Part shown: positions 1 through 15,370 of the stretch, one piece after another
How the letters are laid out: every line of letters starts with the position of its first letter
How positions within the stretch are numbered: position 1 is the first letter of the stretch
Source: Cryptomeria japonica
Taxonomy: Eukaryota; Streptophyta; Pinopsida; Cupressales; Cupressaceae
Assembly: GCF_030272615.1 (NCBI RefSeq)
Contig: NC_081413.1
Span: 20,187,285-20,251,284 of the forward strand
Length of the DNA stretch: 64,000 nucleotides
Direction: 5' to 3'
Notes under the pieces: generated by a model
Told to the model about the DNA's origin: nothing
The model's input: the letters and a program-made list of their open reading frames with translations, nothing else
Database searches by the model: none
Translations under genes and position numbers: made by a program

Positions 1-1114
1 TGTTTAATATATTATATATATACATATATTATATATTATATGTATATAAACATGCATATTATATATACAATATCATATTATATATTACATATATTATATG
101 TATATACACATATTATACAATAGCGTGTACATGTTGTTTATAGTAAAGATAGCGCATACGTGTTGTTTATAGGGAAACGAGCGTGTATGCACTTCTTACA
201 CTATAAGTACCCCGTACGTGCTTTTTAAACCAAAAGTACCCCGTATGCACTTTTGTCTGTTTAGGCTTGGAAATAGGCATGGATGATAAAGCTCCGGTTT
301 GGAAGTTTTATTTCCCTCCATTTCTCTCATTTTTGACGTGTTTTATTTTATCAACTTGGTTTATCGACTTTGTCATCATCAGGTTTACACTTCATCAAGT
401 GGGTATTTCTAAAATTGCCACCATATTTTCACCCATCTTTTGAGCTTTCTAACCATATAATTTTTTTTCAATTTGAACAACTAACATATTATTATTGAAT
501 TTCTTTTACCAGTGTCTCCATAGTTCTCACAGACATAGGTGCACCATTTTTTGAATAACTTTTGATATACTTATCCAAATTTTAAAAAATTTATATATTA
601 TTGTAGTGCACGTGATTCTTTACAATTTAAAAAAAAAAGTATTTTCAATTTGTTTAGTGCAACTTATGCTTCGCGCACGAATAGGTACCTAATTTTCAGG
701 ATGTGCTCGATTGGAAAAATCATAAAAAAAAATACTCAACAAAAAATTACAAAAAAATACACATCTTGTATTGCTCACTCTTAACTATCTTTCTACCAAA
801 GGATTTGTTAAAATACTAAATCTAACTATGACTTTTTTGATGCGCACGTCAGACATTATGTTATGTTTTTCAGAAAAAATTAGGGTCATTTTTTCGTGCG
901 CGAAGGATTTGACCCCCTTAATCTTATCCAATTTTGAAAATTTTTAGTAGTTTGGAAACTAGATTCAGAGTAATACAATATTTGTTCTTTGATTATCTTC
1001 ATATCTTGAGTGGATGACTTTCAAATTTTGCCTCTAGGTTCAGGTTCACTTGATTTCAGAAAAAAAAAGTGTCCACTTATACCCCCCTTTTTGACCACCA
1101 TCTTTGTGCACTTG
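1..1114. repeat. Left inverted-repeat arm: end of a DNA transposon with GCGTACG subterminal array
   Basis: Read on the minus strand, this kilobase matches 33506-33521 plus 38578-39753 on the plus strand almost throughout, including the AT-rich microsatellite that runs to base 1. The inner end, AAGTGCACAAAGATGG at about 1099-1114, abuts Helitron helicase coding sequence. I therefore read 1114 as the true outer terminus of a transposon whose body lies to the left of the window. Five imperfect 29-bp repeats with a GCGTACG-like core lie at about 121-260. No coding sequence is seen. The arm may continue beyond base 1. Confidence 0.7.
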
Positions 1115-4100
1115 CCCCAAAGTCTAGTGTTAGACCCTATGATTTGTGAATAGTAATACCTCATGCCATCGTTAGTGGAATTTGTGTGCAGTTTCCTCTA
1201 GTAATTGGTGCAATGGGAACAAGTTTTGGATTTGCAGCATCCCATGGTGGTCCAGTGTAATGTTGGAAGAGGACAACAACATATTTAGGTAAATCTGGTG
1301 GTTTAGAACCTCCATCATAGACAATCATTTTGATTTGTCCCAAAGAACCATTTACAAGACCAACTTCTATCCATAAATTTGCAATGAGCATGACTTGCTG
1401 ATCTATAGAAAGAAGAATTTCAAATGAGAGCTACTCATCTTGCTAAGTTTGTTTTTCTTTGTGATGTGCAATGATTGTCGTTGCATGAGCAATTGGCGAG
1501 TGCAATTGCTTTAACATTTTAATATTGTGTGAATTTGAAGCTGCATTGGTTGCAAACAAATGTTTTTTTGGTCAAAGTGGTTGTTTTGATCAAGAGTCCA
1601 ACCATGGGTTGAGCGCATTTGTAGACTTTCCTAGTCTGCTTGCAATGGTGTTGTGTTGCAGACATTTAGCAAAAGCTCATGGAACTATATCTGTGAGGGG
1701 GGACGTACCTTCTTGGCGGAAAGAAACATATAAGGTGGTAACATCAATGAAGGAGCACCATCCATAACTAGGGGTAGTTGTGCAAGAGCACCAACCAACA
1801 CAACTGAGAGGCCTGCAAATGGTTCATGTTGTCTGCCAGGAAATGCTTGTCACAATCTATTAGCAAGCTTGATGAGTAATTGTGGGCCAAGGAATCTCAT
1901 TTCATCAATCAAAATATATTATAAATGTTTGCATTGTTCTTGAAATATTAATAAGGAATGTCTTGTTAAAGGATGGTATTCTTGAATAGGTATGCGGAGG
2001 GCAACATGGATTGTGGTAGCTTGAATGTTATATGCAGATACACCTATTGGTGCAAGCACAAGAAATGGGTATTGCTTTGGATCTAAATGGAAATTTAACT
2101 TTTTTCATATACAGTTAATAAGAAATGATTTCCCAGTACCTGTTGTGCCTTGAATAATTAATCGTAATGGTGAGGTATTCAGATTTTGTGCAGTGTGCGA
2201 GGTTATAATATCAAGTGCAATTTTTTTATTTGCTGCAAGCTCAAAAGTATTAGGGGTACTTGAGTGAATGTTGCCAAGGGTGGCAACTGATTGGCTTTTT
2301 TCCATTGAAACGAATTGAGGGGCTATGTTATGTAGGAATTCATTAGGTATGGATTCACTCCAATTAAAGTGGAGGTCATAATCACGTCTGCCAAGCATTT
2401 GAAGAGTAGCAACATCAAAGTTGTTTGAATCTCCCATTTGTGATAGGAACCCCCACTCGTAAAGTTCTTGATCAGTTGCTTGTGGAATATCTTGCAAGTG
2501 CAGGTCTTCATTATTTTCAGTATTGGATAGTTCTCCAATTCCATTTACATGCCATTGGGTGTAATGAGTGCTTTGAAGTTGTTTCCAATTTAGTATAACT
2601 TCATCACTTGATGTACCTATGTGTAGAGGAATGTTGCGGAAAGGCTTGTACAAAAGCAATTCACTCCAATAGAATGACTCAAAATCATTGTCATCCTCTG
2701 CAGGTAAGGCTTTAAATTGGGAGAAGATATTTACAATCGCTATTATTTTTCTTTTCTGCTATTTACTTGGTTTGCATTGTTGGTTGTATGTATATTGTTG
2801 GGCTGAATGAAGAAAAGTTAGGTTTGATAACTCGGATGGTCTTTCATGTAACTAGAAATGAAAGAAATGCATGGTTGAGAAGCTTCATCATAGTTTATTA
2901 TACGCTGGAAGATTTTTTTGCCAACATTAAGGATGACAAATTGAGGTGTGTAGGAGATCAAGGGGAGTTTCAGCAGCATATGGAAAGTTTCCCGAGCACT
3001 AATGTACCTATCAACAATAATACTCATCATAAATATCTGATATGCTAAGAGAATTGTATCTTCTATATTTGTTGACGCAACAATTCATTTTAACATGTCA
3101 GTATAGCTCTCTGATTTGCGTTCAGTTTTTTATGTGTATTTAGAAATATATTGGAGAACTGCCTTTTGTGAGCAGACAGCCTGGCAATCAACATTATCCC
3201 TCCATATGGCTAGCATGGCTGGGTTGTGAACATTGAGACGACTATCATTCCTTGCTGGTTTGTAGGATGGGCTATTGTTATGGTCTATTATCAATGTTGA
3301 GTTTTTTTGTTCAGTCCAAGGTACTTTGTAACGACATTCAAGAGTTGCGTTGTTCTTTTTCAAGAAAGTAAACTTTGAACACTTTGTATGATGTTGAACA
3401 ACATTCACCAATTCAGTGTAGTGTGTGGAAGGATCGGATCTAAAAATGATATCTGTGTTTGAGAGGCATGGATCTGAAATTGCCGATGTATACTGCCTAT
3501 TTGATCGCTCTACTTCACTACATGGATTCCATGCTGTGATGTATTAGTCAAAGAAGGTTTTAACTGATTCAATGCTTTCATGATCTGTCTAATCAAGGTT
3601 GTCAATATTAGGTGCATGTGGCAACCATAGAAAGCTATGGATATGTGCAGACCCTCGGTGTTGCCATTCATATCTATACCAATGGTCGATTGTACGCAAC
3701 AGGTTGACAATTACTTCATCACAAAAGATTTGAAATCTTAGATGCAAGTATAAAGCTGTTATATGCAGGTTATTGATTAAATTCTCAATATATTGTTTTC
3801 TAGTGGGTTGTAAATTTTTTGAGGAAGTGTTTGGAAACATTTTATGCAGGTCAGACCATTTTGTATCAACTGAGCTTAACATAAAGAATAGTGTTGGTTG
3901 TCCTAGCTATTCTATCATTGTGGTAAGGTCCCTATAGGATTTACTCCAAAATGTGTGTGTGTTGCACAAGGAGGTAGCATATCGTATGATGTGGTTAGGC
4001 AATTCATTTGAAGGTGTGTTTTGTAAGTGCTCCCTTAGGGCATGAACATTGGCTGGAAGAGAATCTTCTAAATTTGTCTTTATGAAAACAACAACTGATT

Positions 4101-5290
4101 GTTGAGATCGATGCCTTATCATAAGATTGTAGATATAATATTTGAAATGGACATGCTAGCCAAATCTTTGATCATAATATTTGATCAAGTGCAAAGCATG
4201 TTCATGCAAATGTACATGTTTTGTTTTGTCTTGAAGTGGTAAAGCCAATCCATTAGGAAATAATGTTGGGAATGCCATTGTAAGTAAGCCTTCTGTATTG
4301 TATTCATTGATAGGTGATGAACTTATTTGTGGCCAAGGGACGACATTGTTGTCAGTACTATTCACATGTAGGATTGTCCTAATTGCATCTAGTTCAAGCA
4401 TTGAGGATGGAAGCTGTGGAATAAATGAAGAAGTGTTTTCCATTACTTCTTTGGCCTGGTTCATGGTGCCTACATTGTCGTTCTCTTGTATAGGTTATTC
4501 TTGAGGTGTATCTACTGAATGTAAGAGTTTTGAAATGTCAGTAGTAGATTCAGGCAATAGCTATAGTACGACTACATCTTTATAATATTGGTCATGTTGT
4601 ATTTTGTAAGTCAATGCATTCATGATGTGATACATATTAACGTAATAGTCATAAGTTAACCCTTCCAAATTAGTTCTACGGACAATAAGGATTTCTAAAT
4701 CTTGAATTTTTCGTTGCAAGGAAATAGAAAATTCTAAAATATCCTATGAGAAGTTAATTGTGTGGCTTGAATATTTATATTGCCCTCCCCTGGCATGAGT
4801 AACTTGCAAAATAGGAGCAATCCTTCCTATGAGAATTTCTTCTACTTGCGAAAGACACTTTAAAATATAAGGTTGCTCACCTAGGTCCATATTGTTTGAT
4901 GAAGAGAAATGGTGAATGCCTCTTTCAATAGAACATCTCATGCAAACAAATACATTGTCTACATGTTTAATAATCATGCCCCACATAGCTTTCTCTACAA
5001 ACAAAACATGCCTGTGTGCGCTCCAACTTGTCAATTTTTTTTTCAAAAGTTAGACAATGTGTGTTGGAATGTAGGACTCTGCAGGATGAGCTCAGGAGCA
5101 ATACAATATGCTTGAGGAACATTATTTGGCTGAGGGTCATCGGTTTGCATTTCTAATAGTGTGTGAAAGTCACTATCAGATGCTTATTGTGCACGTTGTT
5201 TCATTTGCCATTTGTTGGAGATATTGATCCTATTCTTTGCATAGTAAGTTCTATTTGTTTGCTTCCTCTTGGATTTGATAGCATCGCCTT
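1115..5290 (-). pseudogene. Helitron Rep-helicase (RepHel), decayed and cut at its 3' end
   Basis: RepHel nicks and unwinds Helitron DNA during rolling-circle transposition. On the minus strand the order is: a cysteine-containing N-terminus; a DUF6570-like block with SNNMDLGEQP and GGQYKYSSHTINF (about 4950-4740); a Helitron-like N domain starting at LLTMAFPTLFPNG (about 4290); the HUH nuclease motif in EWQHRGSAHIHSF (about 3650); the tyrosine motif YISKY (about 3140); then a Pif1-type helicase with Walker A GTTGTGKSFL (about 2130), Walker B LIDEM (about 1905), a degenerate GALAQLPLV motif III, and HKS(stop)GLTLD at about 1150-1120. There are many in-frame stops, including TAG where HKSQG needs CAG, so it is not functional. 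Reading ends at about 1115, where the transposon end begins, and the remainder of the helicase C-terminus is missing. The RPA-like gene lies upstream on the same strand, as expected for a plant Helitron. The exact start is uncertain. Confidence 0.88.
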
Positions 5291-7463
5291 GCTGTGTGGA
5301 AGGTTGAATAGATATCTAGTAATTGTAAGAGAACAAAAGTGTGTTAGAATTCTAAAAATTGAAGAGAGAAGGCATTGAAGTATGTATGACAACAAGGATA
5401 TAGTTACATTGTCTTGTATTAATGGAACTGTAAGAAAATCAAGGCATGTGCATAGGCATATAATATATATTTTTAGATAAATACGTGTGTATATATATGC
5501 ACATGAAAATACATATACATGCATACATACATATGTACATAGATATATGTATGTATGTAAATGCATATATAAGTGTACTGAGGCATATACATATATATAA
5601 ATACATGTGAATCTATATAAAAGTATATAAGATCAAATATATGTTTGTTTTGTAGATATTTTTAGGTGAATACAGACGTTTTTGGATTGTTGCGTGTCTT
5701 TTGCTCGAATCTTGGTGAAGTGGCGAACAGAAAGTGATGGGAACTGAAAACCGCTAAATCCCAATCTGCCATCTTCTTCTCTTTTGTTTCTGGTTGTCAT
5801 TTCCTTGTGAATTGTATTTTCTCTGCAAGATTTTAGTTGATTAGTGTTTAGTTTGGTGAGTGCACACTTTAGCTATGAGATCCTTTGTTGAAGTCATTAT
5901 TGAAATATATATATATATATATAAATAGATATATAAATATATATACATATAGATGTATCTATATATACACACATGTATATATACATATCAATGAAATATG
6001 TGCATATCTAAATAAATAGATATGCACATATATAAATACATGTATATGTATATATAGTTGTATAACTATGTATAAACATTTATTTGGACATATATGTATA
6101 AATATAGATATGTATATATATATATATATATACATATCTATATTTATATACGATGGTTTCATGTATCGATTACTTTAAATGAGGTAATCGTAATCTGTAT
6201 TTTTTCTATTTTCTTTTCTGGTCCTCAGTTTTCCGTGAATTGTTTTTGCTTTGTAAGGTTTCAGATTATTAGTATTTAGTATGACGAGTCTATGGTTCTG
6301 TTGCAAGAGCATTCGAGAAAGTGATTATGGTATGTATATATGGATAGGTAAATATTTATACATACATACAAATGTATGTATAAATATGCACATGTATATA
6401 TACATTTGAATGAAAATATGCGTATATCGGTATAGATAGATATGCACGCACACACACACACACACACACACACATTTATTTAGAGATACATATATATTTA
6501 TGGTAATTTCTATATATAAATGTACATGACTATGTTTATATACAAGTCTATATATACATATATACATATATACATATATACATATGTATATATATAAATA
6601 AATATGTATGTGTATATTAGTTTTCATGTAAAGATTAATTTTTGATGTTTTCTATGTATATGAACACCTAGTCCTTATATATGGAAGAGATCTCAAGGAA
6701 ATCAAATTTATTCTGCAAGGCAACTAACTAGCATAGATGATTATGTAGTAAAAAAAATTGTGCAATGCAGAGTGCTTCAGGAGAAGTTAAATACCTTGTA
6801 TATTTAGAAGTAAAGGAACATATGTATTTATCTATATGTAGAGAAGCACATTCTTAGCGTACAATATGTAAGTGTAGACATAAATATGCACATGGTTTTA
6901 TGTATTTTAAAACATGTAAACATAGATGCATATTCTAGATATTCTTATTGGAGACATTGATATAAAGAAGTTACTTATTTAATTAAAAAGTGGAAGCATT
7001 TTGCTATTATAATATCTATGCGTACATAAATGAACTAATTTAAATTGTAATATGATGTGCAAAACTAATAAGGATGACATAAGGAAAGCATATGACAAAA
7101 GGAAAGTATTTGCAAAGAAATCAAATTCAATTATTTAATGCATGCACAACAGGATGGCAATACTAGCATGGAGGTTTCTGATTTGTTAGATAGAGTAAAT
7201 TATACTGACACGGGAGGAAGTGCTTATAAATGTAAGAAATATATATTTATATAGGTACTTGACCATTTAGAGAAAGAAACCAGACATATATGCAAATACA
7301 ATTATGGAAACATATAAAAAAAGATGTACACACTTAGGATTGAAAGGAAAAGCAACAAGCTTATAAAAACATCCAAATGTACAGCTTACTATAGGATCGT
7401 ACATATATAATATATATAAATTTGGAAATTTAATAAGTGTTGTATGAAGTGAAATTAGTGTAA
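5291..7463. other. AT-rich spacer between the two Helitron genes
   Basis: No coding signal is seen. It contains long TATA/TACATA low-complexity tracts (about 5460-5640, 5905-6150 and 6340-6610) and an AC microsatellite of about 13 units at 6446-6472. Two short homologous non-repetitive stretches, about 5790-5890 and 6195-6310 (both containing TTTTCT, TGAATTGT and a TTAGT core), suggest a local duplication. Open frames in the microsatellites are compositional artefacts. Confidence 0.6.
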
Positions 7464-8999
7464 TTAGGAAAGAGGTCTAGTACAGGGCCAAGGTTGAGCA
7501 GAGAGGCGAGCAATCTCTGCAAGTAAAACATCACACTTAGCTTTATAATCAACAATGTAGATTTTGTTAATTGTAACCTTCATCTTAGGTTCAAAATTGT
7601 ATGTGTCAATAGAAACCAACAAAGTGAATGCGTAGCGATGTGAAATGAGTGTATTAATGACAACACAAGGTGTTTGTGCTGTGGTGGTATCTTTTTGCAG
7701 TATGTAAAGTTCTTTTGCATATTTCTTTATCAAATCAGTTCACACCTCATCAAAAGCAATTGCCCAAACAATTCCTATTGCATCTTGCAGTTTCATTGGT
7801 AAAAGGTAACTGTAATTGCATTCTGCCATGGTCATTTGACATCTAGGAGAAAACCATGAATCGTCAACCTACTGAGTGCATTTTTTCTTACACGGTCTAC
7901 CATTAACTTTCAGTGGACAAGCTGCGTAATAGAAATTTTTATCTGTTACGTTCTCAAATCTCAGAACATCAACTATAGTTGTTTGAATTGTTTCTAGTTT
8001 GACACTCATGTGTTCACATATTGATGCAATAGTCATCCTAGTGTATCTTCCATCAATATGAGTAAATCCTGTAGAGAAATCATGAGAATACAATGGAAGA
8101 CGTCCTCTTAGCATGAGGGGTTTTGCCTCTAGGAAAGCATGATTAATATGTAATGTTGTTATAGATGTCATATTGACAACCTTCCCATTAAAGTACCCTA
8201 CACAGGAATTGCGTACAACAAGTACAAGTACATCATCAGGGGTTAACATATTTTTTAAGTCATGGCCACTTTGTTCTGATGCTGAACCCCATAGATTAAC
8301 ATCAATTGTTGAACCAGAGAGATCATTAATTTTGACAATGCGCTTCTTTGTTTCACTGCCATCCTTCCTATGGATTGCTATGACATCTTCAACATATACA
8401 ACAACACCAATGATTTCAACCGATGTATTATTATTCAGCTGAACCACTTTGCTAATTGGCGTGACAAGGGAGTGCATCTGAGCAGGATCATCGTCATGGG
8501 TGCAACGTTTCAATATTGAAGCATCAGATAAGATGATCTCTAGATGGTTGTTTAATTTATTGTATCTTGTGTTTGCCTCCTTAATGGACCCCTAAAAAAT
8601 AATATAGTGAGCACCTACCTCCACACGATTAGAATGTAGTTGGGCTATTTGATCAAAACATGTAACCCTAACTTCACAACCCTCAGTGTCTACAATGTCA
8701 AAGCTGAAGACTTGGCCATTCTTGGTAGGCGTACTATATGACCATATTGATCTTTTATCAGTGACTTTTCCTTTGATTGCCCATTTATTTTGGTAGGGAT
8801 TTAAACTTCTGATAGGGCTTATATTATCAGAGGTCGTACTTTGTGGGGATGGTAGTGTAACATCAAACTAAAGGGAACGTTTAGAGGATGATGGTGTTTC
8901 TTGCACCAAAATTTTTGGTTCTTGTTCTTTGAACAAGTATGTAGGTTTATGAAAGAGTTGACAGTCGCTTTGTTTGATCTATAAATTAAGTATTATAAT
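7464..8999 (-). pseudogene. RPA70-like single-stranded DNA-binding protein carried by the Helitron
   Basis: This is the large subunit type of replication protein A, which binds single-stranded DNA; plant Helitrons often carry such a gene beside RepHel. On the minus strand it has an OB fold beginning SPIRSLNPYQNKWAIKGKV (about 8810), a second OB fold with VVYVEDVIAIHRKDGSETKKR and INDLSGSTIDVNLWG (about 8420-8290), and a C-terminal zinc-ribbon OB fold with FYYAACPLKVNGRPCKKKC (about 7920-7880) continuing to about 7480. In-frame stops interrupt SL(stop)FDV (about 8868), IIF(stop)GS (about 8594), CTQ(stop)VDD (about 7870) and DEV(stop)TD (about 7738). The N-terminal protein-interaction domain was not found. 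The gene lies upstream of RepHel in the same orientation. Introns were not resolved. Confidence 0.82.
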
Positions 9000-9172
9000 A
9001 GTCCTAAAAAATGAAAATAGTTTTGTTTAAGTTTCTATGGATTGTTGCTGGAAACAATTGAGTATCAAAGAAGGATACTTAGGCCCTTAAAATGCCTTAA
9101 GTTCATATAACAAGATAAATATTATGTAAAGGATGAGGTGCATCCTATGATCTGCAATCCAATCTATCTTCA

Positions 9173-9592
9173 ATGCAATTCTCGGAATTCTTGGCCAATC
9201 AAGAATACCTGACCCTGCACGAATTGGTTAGCAAAAAGAATTTGATAAACAAGATGGAATCTGGTGCACGCGTAGAAAGATACATGCATTTTTATTTTTC
9301 TAATTCCATTAAGAAACAAGAAAAATCAATCAAGGATATGGTAGAGAGCATAAATAAACCCATCTATTTCAATAGTCAATTAGTTACTCGACCGAGTATA
9401 ATTCCATGCATAGCAATAAAAGATAGTTTGGAAAAGCAAGCTATTCTCTCTATGATTCCACATTCGGCACCTGTACCAGAAGGTAAATTTCCCACAAACA
9501 CAAACATATCTAGCTTTTCAAGTATTCATATAAAATCAAGAGAAGTAAATAGAAGACAATCTTTCTTTTCTACCTTCCCATTTCTCGCATGA
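9173..9592 (+). CDS. Uncharacterised 139-residue open frame
   Basis: I do not recognise this product. It is a 139-residue stop-free frame beginning MQFSEFLANQEYLTLHEL, rich in Ser, Lys and Ile, with no membrane segment and no cysteine cluster. It is the longest uninterrupted frame in this AT-rich stretch and is followed directly by a degenerate tandem repeat. It could be a fragment of a mobile-element protein or chance, and I favour neither. Confidence 0.2.
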   Translation: MQFSEFLANQEYLTLHELVSKKNLINKMESGARVERYMHFYFSNSIKKQEKSIKDMVESINKPIYFNSQLVTRPSIIPCIAIKDSLEKQAILSMIPHSAPVPEGKFPTNTNISSFSSIHIKSREVNRRQSFFSTFPFLA

Positions 9593-9599
9593 TAAAATT

Positions 9600-9835
9600 A
9601 TATTCTTAAGGAAAACAACCTTTTGTTTAAGAGATATCGAAGAAACAATCTTTCATTTAAGAGATATAGAAGAAACAATCTTTCGTTTACAACCAATTGC
9701 ATCAAATAAGAAAACAATCTTTTGCTTCTATCTTTTCAAGTAAATATAGAAGAAACAATTTTTCGTTTAAAATCAATTATATCCAATAAGAAAGTAATCT
9801 TTCGCATCTATTTTTAAAGTAAATCAAGGATAATA
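9600..9835. repeat. Degenerate tandem repeat around GAAACAATCTTTCGTTTA
   Basis: About six diverged copies of a unit centred on AGAAACAATCTTTCGTTTA follow each other here. Early copies are about 37 bp apart, and a longer version of about 110 bp (with AATCAATT...CAATAAG) repeats twice. No gene is seen within it. Confidence 0.6.
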
Positions 9836-12099
<2,264 letters not shown>

Positions 12100-13450
12100 T
12101 CAAATGAGGAAAATAATGGTCAATCATCTCAACATCCTCCCATGTATCACTATCCTCACAATATTGGTCCCACTTAACCTTATGCTAAATGAAATCTCTA
12201 CCACGTAGCTTCACTCTACGTTGATCTAGGATTCAGATGGGCTCCACTAGAACCACCCCTCGATCCTGTAAATGGATTTATAACTTCAAGAACATTAAAG
12301 GGTCCCACATATCTTGGTACCAACTTTTATGATTTCCCAAATGAGATAGAGCTCTTATGAGGCTTGACCCTCAAAAAGACTTTATCTCCTGCAACAAACT
12401 GTCTAAAAGTCCTGTTTCTATTAGCATTGTTTTTTCTATCTATTAGCCACCTCTTTCAATCTTGTCCTAATAAACTTCATCTGCTCATCCATTTCTTTGA
12501 GTAAATCAGGACTAATAATGATCCTATCTTCCATTCTATCCCAACTAATGGGTGTGGGACACTTTCTTCCATAGAGTGCCTCAAAAGGTGCCATCCCTAA
12601 AGATGCATGAAGGAAGTTGTTATACACAAACTCAACCAAAGAAAAATACTCCTTCCACTTGTACTGTTGATCTATGCAATACATCCATAAAAGATATTCC
12701 ATAACCTAATTAACCCTTTCCATTCAGCCATCAGTCTGAGGATGATATGCCAAACTAAAGTTCAGTCTAGTTCCCAAAGCTACATTCAATATTGTCCAAA
12801 ATCTAGATGTCATCTTGGTATTCTTATCTAAAATAATGGTTTCTAGTACACCATGCAATTGAAATATCTCTTGCACAAATTTCTTCACAAGAGTCAATGA
12901 TCCATCCTTAAGATTCCTAGATACAAAATGTGCAATTTTTGTTAATCTGTCGATAATAACCAAAATGGTATCATGCTTGTTCGCGCTCATAGGTAACCCT
13001 TGGATAAAATCCATATTGATTACTTGTCACTTATACTTAGGTATGCCATGTTGAAATAAAAGTCCTCCTGAATGAACATGCTCAACTTTTATTCGTTGGC
13101 ATTCCAAACACCGTGCCACATATTCACTCACCTCTTTTCCCGAGTTTAGGCCAAAATACAAAGCTCTCAATTCAGCTACAATCTTTGTCACTTTCGAATA
13201 TTCTAAATAAGGTGTATTCTATACCTTATGAAATTTTTAACTTCCTCAAGTTTCTGCCTTCAAGTATGTACTTCTTCCTTTGGTATTTCAAAATACCATT
13301 GGATTCCAATTCATATCCATCAATCCAATGATCTGGAAAATCTAACTCCAAGGCTTACTTAACCTTTAGGTAATGTTTCTCTTCCAAGGGATTCCGCAAC
13401 AATTGCTATCACAAATTTGACTTTAGATTAACTATGGTAGATAAAGATTT
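12100..13450 (-). pseudogene. Ty3/gypsy chromovirus integrase and chromodomain fragment
   Basis: Integrase inserts retrotransposon cDNA, and the C-terminal chromodomain steers it to chromatin. On the minus strand the order is: an integrase N-terminal region with EYVARCLECQRIKVEH (about 13130-13080); the catalytic core starting MDFIQGLP, with IIDRLTKIAHF; the second acidic site in ILDKNTKMTSRFW; then AYHPQTDG, a stop, and MERVN; VYNNFLHASLGMAPFEALYGRKCPTP split into segments (about 12640-12545); a GPFNVLEV-type segment (about 12300); and a chromodomain, ILDQRRVKLRGRDF and KVKWDQYCEDSDTWED (about 12230-12130). Stops interrupt it several times. Reverse transcriptase and LTRs were not found, so this is a 5'-truncated remnant. 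Confidence 0.85.
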
Positions 13451-14604
13451 TCTTGGTCTAAGAGAATCCATCATTCGACTCTCTTCTAATTCCAAATATT
13501 CCAACCAGCTAACTCCGCTTCAGTCCTCTAACTTTTAACAACCCAAACAGATTTTAAAACTACTAGGTATACCTTTAACCAACAATTAACAAGGCAATCA
13601 CAATAATAGAAAATCTTAATGTAATAGCATATGTTGAGCATCTGCTAACGCAACCCATACTCAACTAACTCAGATTATGTTTTCGTCAAAGACCACTTGT
13701 ACTTGGATGTCCAAGACTCCATCACCAACTTATGATCTTAGGAAAGTAGGAACAAAAATTTATCTATCTTCTATATATATATGTGTTATAAGCATACCTT
13801 TATGAGATATACACACTTGTTTCTCATATTAAAGTCACTCAAACTACAAGTTTTACACATACATGGTATATTTGTCCTAACTAATACAAACAACTATTCT
13901 TGGCATACTCTCCAACTTCTACTCCCTTGTACATTCTATCAGGGGTTCGCTATGAACATGATAGGGAATGAATGCAATATGCAAATTAAAAATCACTAAA
14001 AATTATAAACATTAGGTTAGCCACCATAAGGATTAAGAGAACAACGATCAATTTCAACAGTAAATTATAAAATGTGCACAATGAAACAATAAGTCAAGTG
14101 TGACCAAGGGCCACAAAAATAGAGATAGAAAATTGGTGACTCATTTGCTTACAAAAGAAAAATATGATTGGCATAAGAAAAGCAAAATCCAAATAACCAA
14201 AAACCAAAGAATTCATCAATAAACTAAATAAAATATCAAACTCGATATATATCATGAACTGTGTGAATAAGAGTAGTCACATGTGAGGGAGTGTTACAAT
14301 ACCTTGGGGTATCCTTTCCAAAGTAGGCCAGAGAGAATATCAAACATAGTACCAACAGTTGCACCATTGTGTCGACAAGAATCACAAAACTTGAGCATAA
14401 AATAGAAAAATAAGTCCTTATGAAGGTTTCCTCCATAAAATCCATAATTTCTATCCATATAATACCTACTACAAACATAGAGTATAATAGAATAGTATCT
14501 ATATCTTTCACAAGAACAAGTTAGAATAATACTAGTCTAGGAACATAATTTAATAATTCAAGCATCCAATGTGTCTAGGTTCTCATGATAACTATCATTG
14601 TTGT
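13451..14604. other. No gene seen
   Basis: AT-rich sequence between the chromovirus fragment and the LTR of the large Ty3 element. I found no conserved motif on either strand. Short frames here lack any recognisable composition. Confidence 0.5.
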
Positions 14605-15349
14605 TGTAGATACCTAAAATTGTCCCGTCTAATTAAATAAATATTTTTATTTATTTAATTATTTAAGCCTAATTCTTCTATTAATTAAATAAATCTTTAT
14701 TTATTTAATTAATTCATTAATCCTCCTCTAAACCTTTTTCCTCATTTAAATAAATACTTTATTTATTTAATTAATCCCACTTCTTCTATTGATTAAATAA
14801 ATCTTTATTTATTTAATTAATTCATTAGCCTTTTCTACCTATGACACATGTCATTCATCTCTTAATTCCTACACTACCTACCCTCTCATTATTTTCTTAT
14901 TTCTTTTACCTACCCTCTAATCCTAGCCGACCATTTAACTTTTACACCTCTCAATCTTATCCCTCCATTTCTTACAGTGTCTTCTATATAAGAGGATGCT
15001 TCTTTCATTATCGACCCTAATCTCCTCAGCACTCCTGGACTATCATTCGAACTTTCATATGTGATCAAGCCTACTATCAACCACATTTCCGTTCTTTGTT
15101 GAACTCTTGTGCACACATAAAATCTGAGAGCAAATATATCAAGCAAGATCAATGGAGATAGGAAGAATGGAGATTCAAACCCTATTGGACATGTGATAGT
15201 ATAATCTTTGTGATTTCATTGATTTGCATTGTCTTAGGTAATCTTCATATGTTATGGTGGATCTTTGTTGTTGTTAGGCTAGGGTTTTGTGGTTGAATGC
15301 ATTTAGTCTTTCAATATTGTTATTCCATTATCCACTTTCACCATAAACA
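14605..15349 (+). repeat. 5' LTR of the Tat-like element
   Basis: Starts TGTAGATACC and ends ACCATAAACA. Its first half is built of AATTAAATAAAT/ATTTATTTAATT modules, one of which (about 45 bp) is missing compared with the 3' LTR. A TATA box, CTATATAAGAGG, at about 14986 would start transcription shortly downstream. It pairs with 32179-32968. Confidence 0.88.
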
Positions 15350-15350
15350 T

Positions 15351-15370
15351 TTTGGCATGCCCGGTGGGAC
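15351..15370 (+). promoter_or_regulatory. Putative primer-binding site of the Tat-like element
   Basis: TTGGCATGCCCGGTGGGAC begins two bases after the LTR end. Position and TTGGC...GGTGGGAC style fit the tRNA primer sites of Tat elements. The tRNA species was not identified. Confidence 0.55.

Noticed and set aside
5880-6650. Short frames of Tyr/Ile-rich peptides
   Set aside because: Translations of TATA/TACATA microsatellites.
14910-15152. 80-codon minus-strand frame present in both LTRs (also 32529-32771)
   Set aside because: Lies in LTR promoter/R-U5 sequence and repeats only because the LTRs do.
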